From contig CANCFT010000006.1 of NCBI GenBank assembly GCA_947377285.1, positions 62,001 to 126,000 of the forward strand: a stretch of DNA of 64,000 nt, written 5' to 3'. The notes beneath the pieces are model-generated. The model worked only from the letters and a program-made list of their open reading frames with translations. It was not told the DNA's origin and did no database searches. The translations under genes and the position numbers were made by a program. Positions 61,421 through 64,000 of this stretch are shown here, one piece after another. Source of the stretch: Bacteriovoracaceae bacterium (GTDB taxonomy: Bacteria > Bdellovibrionota > Bacteriovoracia > Bacteriovoracales > Bacteriovoracaceae). How positions within the stretch are numbered: the stretch's first letter is position 1; every line of letters begins with the position of its first letter.

Positions 61421-62557
61421 TTAATATCCAACAACTTTTTCCAATAAATTATTTCTCATAGTTAGAATATGGTTAGGTTCGGAATTTCCGTTTGAATCAA
61501 GCTGACCTAAACCAAAACCCAGCATCGACTTTTGTAAGTACTCTGGAGAGAAATGAGCGTATCTGGTCGTCATCGTAATATTGGTGTGACCTAGAATTTT
61601 TTGAAGCTCATAGATGCTATAACCACTCATGATGAACTGACTGGCGAAGGTATGGCGAAGATCATGGAATGTTATTTTATTGATCATTCCGGCCTTTTTT
61701 TGGGCCTTACCAAAGTCTCTGTAGATATGGTGGGTGTCGATTGGATCACCGTTAGGTCGAATAAAAACATAATCGCTGGAAGACTTCCTTTTATGTAAGT
61801 CGAGGAGAGTTGTTCTGGTGAAGTCATTCATCGGTATGACTCTTTTTAGATTTGTTTTAGTCCTCTCCTTTAATCCATGTTGGTCTCTGGTTCTTGTCAC
61901 GGTTATTTGGTTTCTTGCAAAATCAATTCTATCCCAACAAAGCCCGGCTAATTCGCCTTTTCTCATTCCAGTATTAATGGCCATAAGAAAAAGGTCATGA
62001 AAGTCAAAAAGGTAATTTGCTTTTAAGAATTGATCAATCTCGGCCCTCGTCCAGTAAGCATCGTGATTATTATCCTCTGAGAATCTTTTGATGAATTCCG
62101 CGGGGCTTTTAATCAAGAAACCTTCTTTTACAGCTTCTTTAAATAAGGTCTTTAAAACCGTTATAATTAAATTCGTGCCTTTGGCATTGTGAGATTTTCT
62201 CAACCTAAGTTGAAATGCTTCCAGTTCTACTTTCTTAATTGATTTCAAATCTCTTTTTAAGAACGCTGGCCCAATATGGACACGTAGATAAGATGCATAA
62301 TGAATGAGAGTTGATTTGGCAATTCCGCTGGCCTCTTTGCTTTTAAGCCATTCCTGGCCATTTTCCTCAAGCGTTTTAATCTCACGAAGTTTTTGGAGAT
62401 CACCGTAAAGTTCATTTTCAACTTTTTGAGAACGCTGTTTCGCAAGCCATTGGATGCAATCGTATTTTCTTCGAAAGATAGGACTTTTAATTGATTTTCC
62501 ATTAATCCAAATCATTTCTCGAAATCGTATACCTGATTTTCTTTTTATAGTTTCCAT
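61421..62557 (-). CDS. int: Tyrosine recombinase/integrase
   Basis: From ATG 62557, which has AAGGAG 5 bases upstream (62563-62568), the protein has 378 residues; an in-frame start at 62578 is rejected. An N-terminal arm-binding domain (WINGKSIKSPIFRRKYDCIQ) and a SAM-like core-binding domain (residues 60-160) are followed by the catalytic domain with Arg in NTGMRKGELAGLCWDRI, FHDLRHTFASQF, and LGHTNITMTTRYAHFS with the nucleophilic Tyr. All RHRHY residues seem present. It should insert and excise the element at the tRNA-Leu gene; no excisionase is recognised. Confidence 0.93.
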   Translation of the reverse strand: METIKRKSGIRFREMIWINGKSIKSPIFRRKYDCIQWLAKQRSQKVENELYGDLQKLREIKTLEENGQEWLKSKEASGIAKSTLIHYASYLRVHIGPAFLKRDLKSIKKVELEAFQLRLRKSHNAKGTNLIITVLKTLFKEAVKEGFLIKSPAEFIKRFSEDNNHDAYWTRAEIDQFLKANYLFDFHDLFLMAINTGMRKGELAGLCWDRIDFARNQITVTRTRDQHGLKERTKTNLKRVIPMNDFTRTTLLDLHKRKSSSDYVFIRPNGDPIDTHHIYRDFGKAQKKAGMINKITFHDLRHTFASQFIMSGYSIYELQKILGHTNITMTTRYAHFSPEYLQKSMLGFGLGQLDSNGNSEPNHILTMRNNLLEKVVGY

Positions 62558-62708
62558 AGTTGCTCCTTTAGAGGCCATGGAGTTTTTCTTCTACTGTTTT
62601 CAAATGTTAAAGAGCACAGTTTGTAGTTATATATGTATTTTAGTATTACTTTCAAGTTTAAAATCTCGGTGTGAAAAACCTTCAAAATGGTTGGTTTAAA
62701 GTCTAGTT

Positions 62709-63128
62709 TTAGATTGATTCAGTCTTCTTATAATTAAGTTCTATGCTTTGGATAAACTGTTCAATCGTTTGAGGGCTGTAACGGTCAATTAAGACGTCTA
62801 TACGCTTTCCTGTGTCGAGTAGGAGAGTGATGAGTTTATCAGTCGCAATTTCTTTTAAGTCCCTTTCTTGGATTTCTTTATTTATTCTGTCTGAAAGTTC
62901 TTTTAATGCGTTAGCGCGGTCAAATATACTCAAGTCGTAAGTTTCGATGATTAAATCAAAATGACTCTTTTTTAGCTTGTGAATATCTTCTTTGAACTGC
63001 TTGTCCCAAGCAATCGCCGTGCTTTTTGAGATACCTATTTCTTTACTAATCCCTTCCAAGCTCATCCCCACGACAGCACGATATTCGACGAACTGTTCTT
63101 GTTTTTCTTGTGACTCGTGTGATTTCAT
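62709..63128 (-). CDS. HTH protein of the integrated element
   Basis: The 139-residue protein has an N-terminal helix-turn-helix (GMSLEGISKEIGISKSTAIA with recognition helix SKSTAIAWDKQF). A helical part follows (LKELSDRINKEIQERDLKEI). It looks like terminase-small-subunit or transposase-like HTH proteins of phages and plasmids, but the assignment is open. Its start overlaps the stop of the 52-residue gene (ATGA at 63125-63128). Confidence 0.6.
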   Translation of the reverse strand: MKSHESQEKQEQFVEYRAVVGMSLEGISKEIGISKSTAIAWDKQFKEDIHKLKKSHFDLIIETYDLSIFDRANALKELSDRINKEIQERDLKEIATDKLITLLLDTGKRIDVLIDRYSPQTIEQFIQSIELNYKKTESI

Positions 63129-63283
63129 TCTGTGGCTCCTAAGAAATGACGTAAGTTTTCTTGGTATTTTTGATTAATTTGCATTTGAAGATCACTTGAT
63201 CTCAAATACTTTTTATAATTTCTGTCAAAATTGTTCTGTTTATTTAAGGCCATGCGAGCTTTGCTTAAACCATTTTGATTCAT
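63125..63283 (-). CDS. Small 52-residue protein linking Rep-like and HTH genes
   Basis: This short gene fills the gap between the Rep-like and HTH genes exactly. Its ATG overlaps the Rep-like stop (ATGA, 63280-63283), and its stop overlaps the HTH start (ATGA, 63125-63128). The product is basic and rich in Asn/Gln (NGLSKARMALNKQNNFDRNY near the start, LRHFLGATE at the end), with no membrane segment. The double overlap is good evidence that it is translated. The function is unknown; a small DNA-binding or regulatory partner is possible. Confidence 0.7.
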   Translation of the reverse strand: MNQNGLSKARMALNKQNNFDRNYKKYLRSSDLQMQINQKYQENLRHFLGATE

Positions 63284-63945
63284 AAGTAGTGAAGTGCCTG
63301 TGCCTTTGGAGAATCATCATCTATTTCATAATATTCGATCCCGTGAAATGGAGGCGATTCTATATATTTTGTCAGCTCTGATAAATGTTTGTTTTTAACT
63401 TTTGCTCCAAATTGTCGAAGCTCTATCCTGGTAATAATTCCAAGCTCGTGACTATTATCTCTTTTGTATTTCTTGGAAGCTAATTGATAGCCTTTATCGT
63501 AGATGCAATAGACTTCTGGCTTTTGACCAAAAATGCTACCAGTTAAAAATTTGCCCTTTGATGAAAAATTTTCTTTAAATGTCGTATTATCTTTTTTGTT
63601 TTTAATTAAAACTCCAGACAAGAGTTGATCAAGTGGTCTTTGAATATCAACGGCGTGATCAATGCGAGTAATTTCTAGTTCTTTAGGATCAATTATTTTT
63701 GAAACGAGTGTAGTTAAATTCATGAACGATTCATATTTTGTAGGATTTAAAACAATTTTTGATTCATGAACACCCCATAGTGGATTTGTTTTGATCGTTA
63801 TAAGTTGACTCCCATTTTTTCCAATCGTCATACATGTTCTATAGAGAGGATCTCGCATGAATCTGATTTCATGATTTTTAAAGCATGCATTCAAATCGTT
63901 GCAATTTATTCTCTCGTTTGTTCTTAATTCTAGCTTGTCGAGCAT
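63280..63945 (-). CDS. Replication-initiator-like protein of the integrated element
   Basis: The 221-residue protein has features of phage/plasmid rolling-circle-type initiators: ELEITRIDHAVDIQRPLDQL, VYCIYDKGYQLASK and LGIITRIELRQFGAKVKN. The RxD-xxxD and YDKxxQ arrangements occur in that group, but the catalytic tyrosine region could not be fixed. It is short for a complete Rep of this kind (about 300 residues), so it may be a variant or a shortened form. It starts the coupled trio; 55 bases before its ATG hold no further gene up to the window edge. Confidence 0.5.
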   Translation of the reverse strand: MLDKLELRTNERINCNDLNACFKNHEIRFMRDPLYRTCMTIGKNGSQLITIKTNPLWGVHESKIVLNPTKYESFMNLTTLVSKIIDPKELEITRIDHAVDIQRPLDQLLSGVLIKNKKDNTTFKENFSSKGKFLTGSIFGQKPEVYCIYDKGYQLASKKYKRDNSHELGIITRIELRQFGAKVKNKHLSELTKYIESPPFHGIEYYEIDDDSPKAQALHYL

Positions 63946-64000
63946 TTTGAATTACCTGAAAAAGTTGGGTCAATGACTAAAGGACTACGGTTAATATTAG

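Larger units (their letters stand above)
61380..64000. mobile_element. Left end of an element integrated at tRNA-Leu
   Basis: A tyrosine integrase gene converges on the 3' end of the tRNA, the classical position for integrases of integrative elements, phages and satellites. It is followed by a coupled trio on the same strand: a Rep-like gene, a 52-codon gene and an HTH gene. The core genome ends at the tRNA. The right end, with the repeated 3' tRNA sequence expected there, is outside the window, so length and type are unknown. Confidence 0.8.

Noticed and set aside
62640-62708. Terminator after the HTH gene of the element
   Set aside because: AAACC/GGTTT arms are too short and the loop too long to support a stable hairpin.

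Overview
The window looks like chromosomal DNA of a low-GC (about one third GC by eye) Gram-negative bacterium of the Bdellovibrionota, most like the Bacteriovorax/Peredibacter side of that group. This is inferred from gene content and style: many secreted or outer-membrane proteins of unknown function, lipoproteins, orphan histidine kinases, peptide import, a C45-type acyltransferase and DUF4360 proteins. No marker gene fixes the genus. The tetranucleotide GGCC is strikingly common for such AT-rich DNA.

Layout. 1-10.4 kb: the 3' end of a SpoVR gene, two unknown secreted proteins, a core block (rpoH-type sigma factor, rpsO, pnp, dut, a PHA-granule-like protein, a ferredoxin with a charged tail), a membrane protein and a secreted App1-like phosphatase. 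10.4-15.9 kb: a complete peptide ABC importer operon (dppABCDF type) on the minus strand. 16.0-21.1 kb: a membrane histidine kinase followed by a periplasmic binding protein, and a phnDCE-type transporter. 21.2-25.5 kb: an accessory stretch with a broken receiver/CheX-like gene, a putative regulator, two divergent DUF4360 genes and two unusual inverted repeats. 25.6-36.4 kb: a C45 acyltransferase-like protein, a second App1-like phosphatase, MgtC, a coiled-coil protein ending in an alpha-crystallin-like domain, and several unknown envelope proteins.

36.4-49.0 kb: inosine-guanosine kinase (gsk), a second histidine kinase, and a tightly overlapping pyrimidine operon, pyrB-carAB-pyrF. Here the two carbamoyl-phosphate synthase subunits are one polypeptide, so three consecutive polypeptides make carbamoyl phosphate, carbamoyl aspartate and UMP. 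Then come a possible PD-(D/E)XK-fold protein, a GmhB-like phosphatase, a Ser/Gly-rich lipoprotein and a monofunctional glycosyltransferase. 49-54.8 kb: lipoate ligase, an MdlAB-like heterodimeric ABC exporter and a PAS histidine kinase. 54.8-60.6 kb: a solitary cytosine-5 methyltransferase and the most unusual cluster. That cluster holds an ABC-ATPase-like protein without a Walker A motif, a divergent MnmA paralogue without either catalytic cysteine, an overlapping M28-like protein with two altered metal ligands, and then the normal mnmA.

From 61.3 kb to the right edge an element is integrated at a tRNA-Leu(GAG) gene. Its integrase converges on the tRNA 3' end, followed by an ATGA-coupled trio: a replication-initiator-like gene, a 52-codon gene and an HTH gene. 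The far end lies outside the window.
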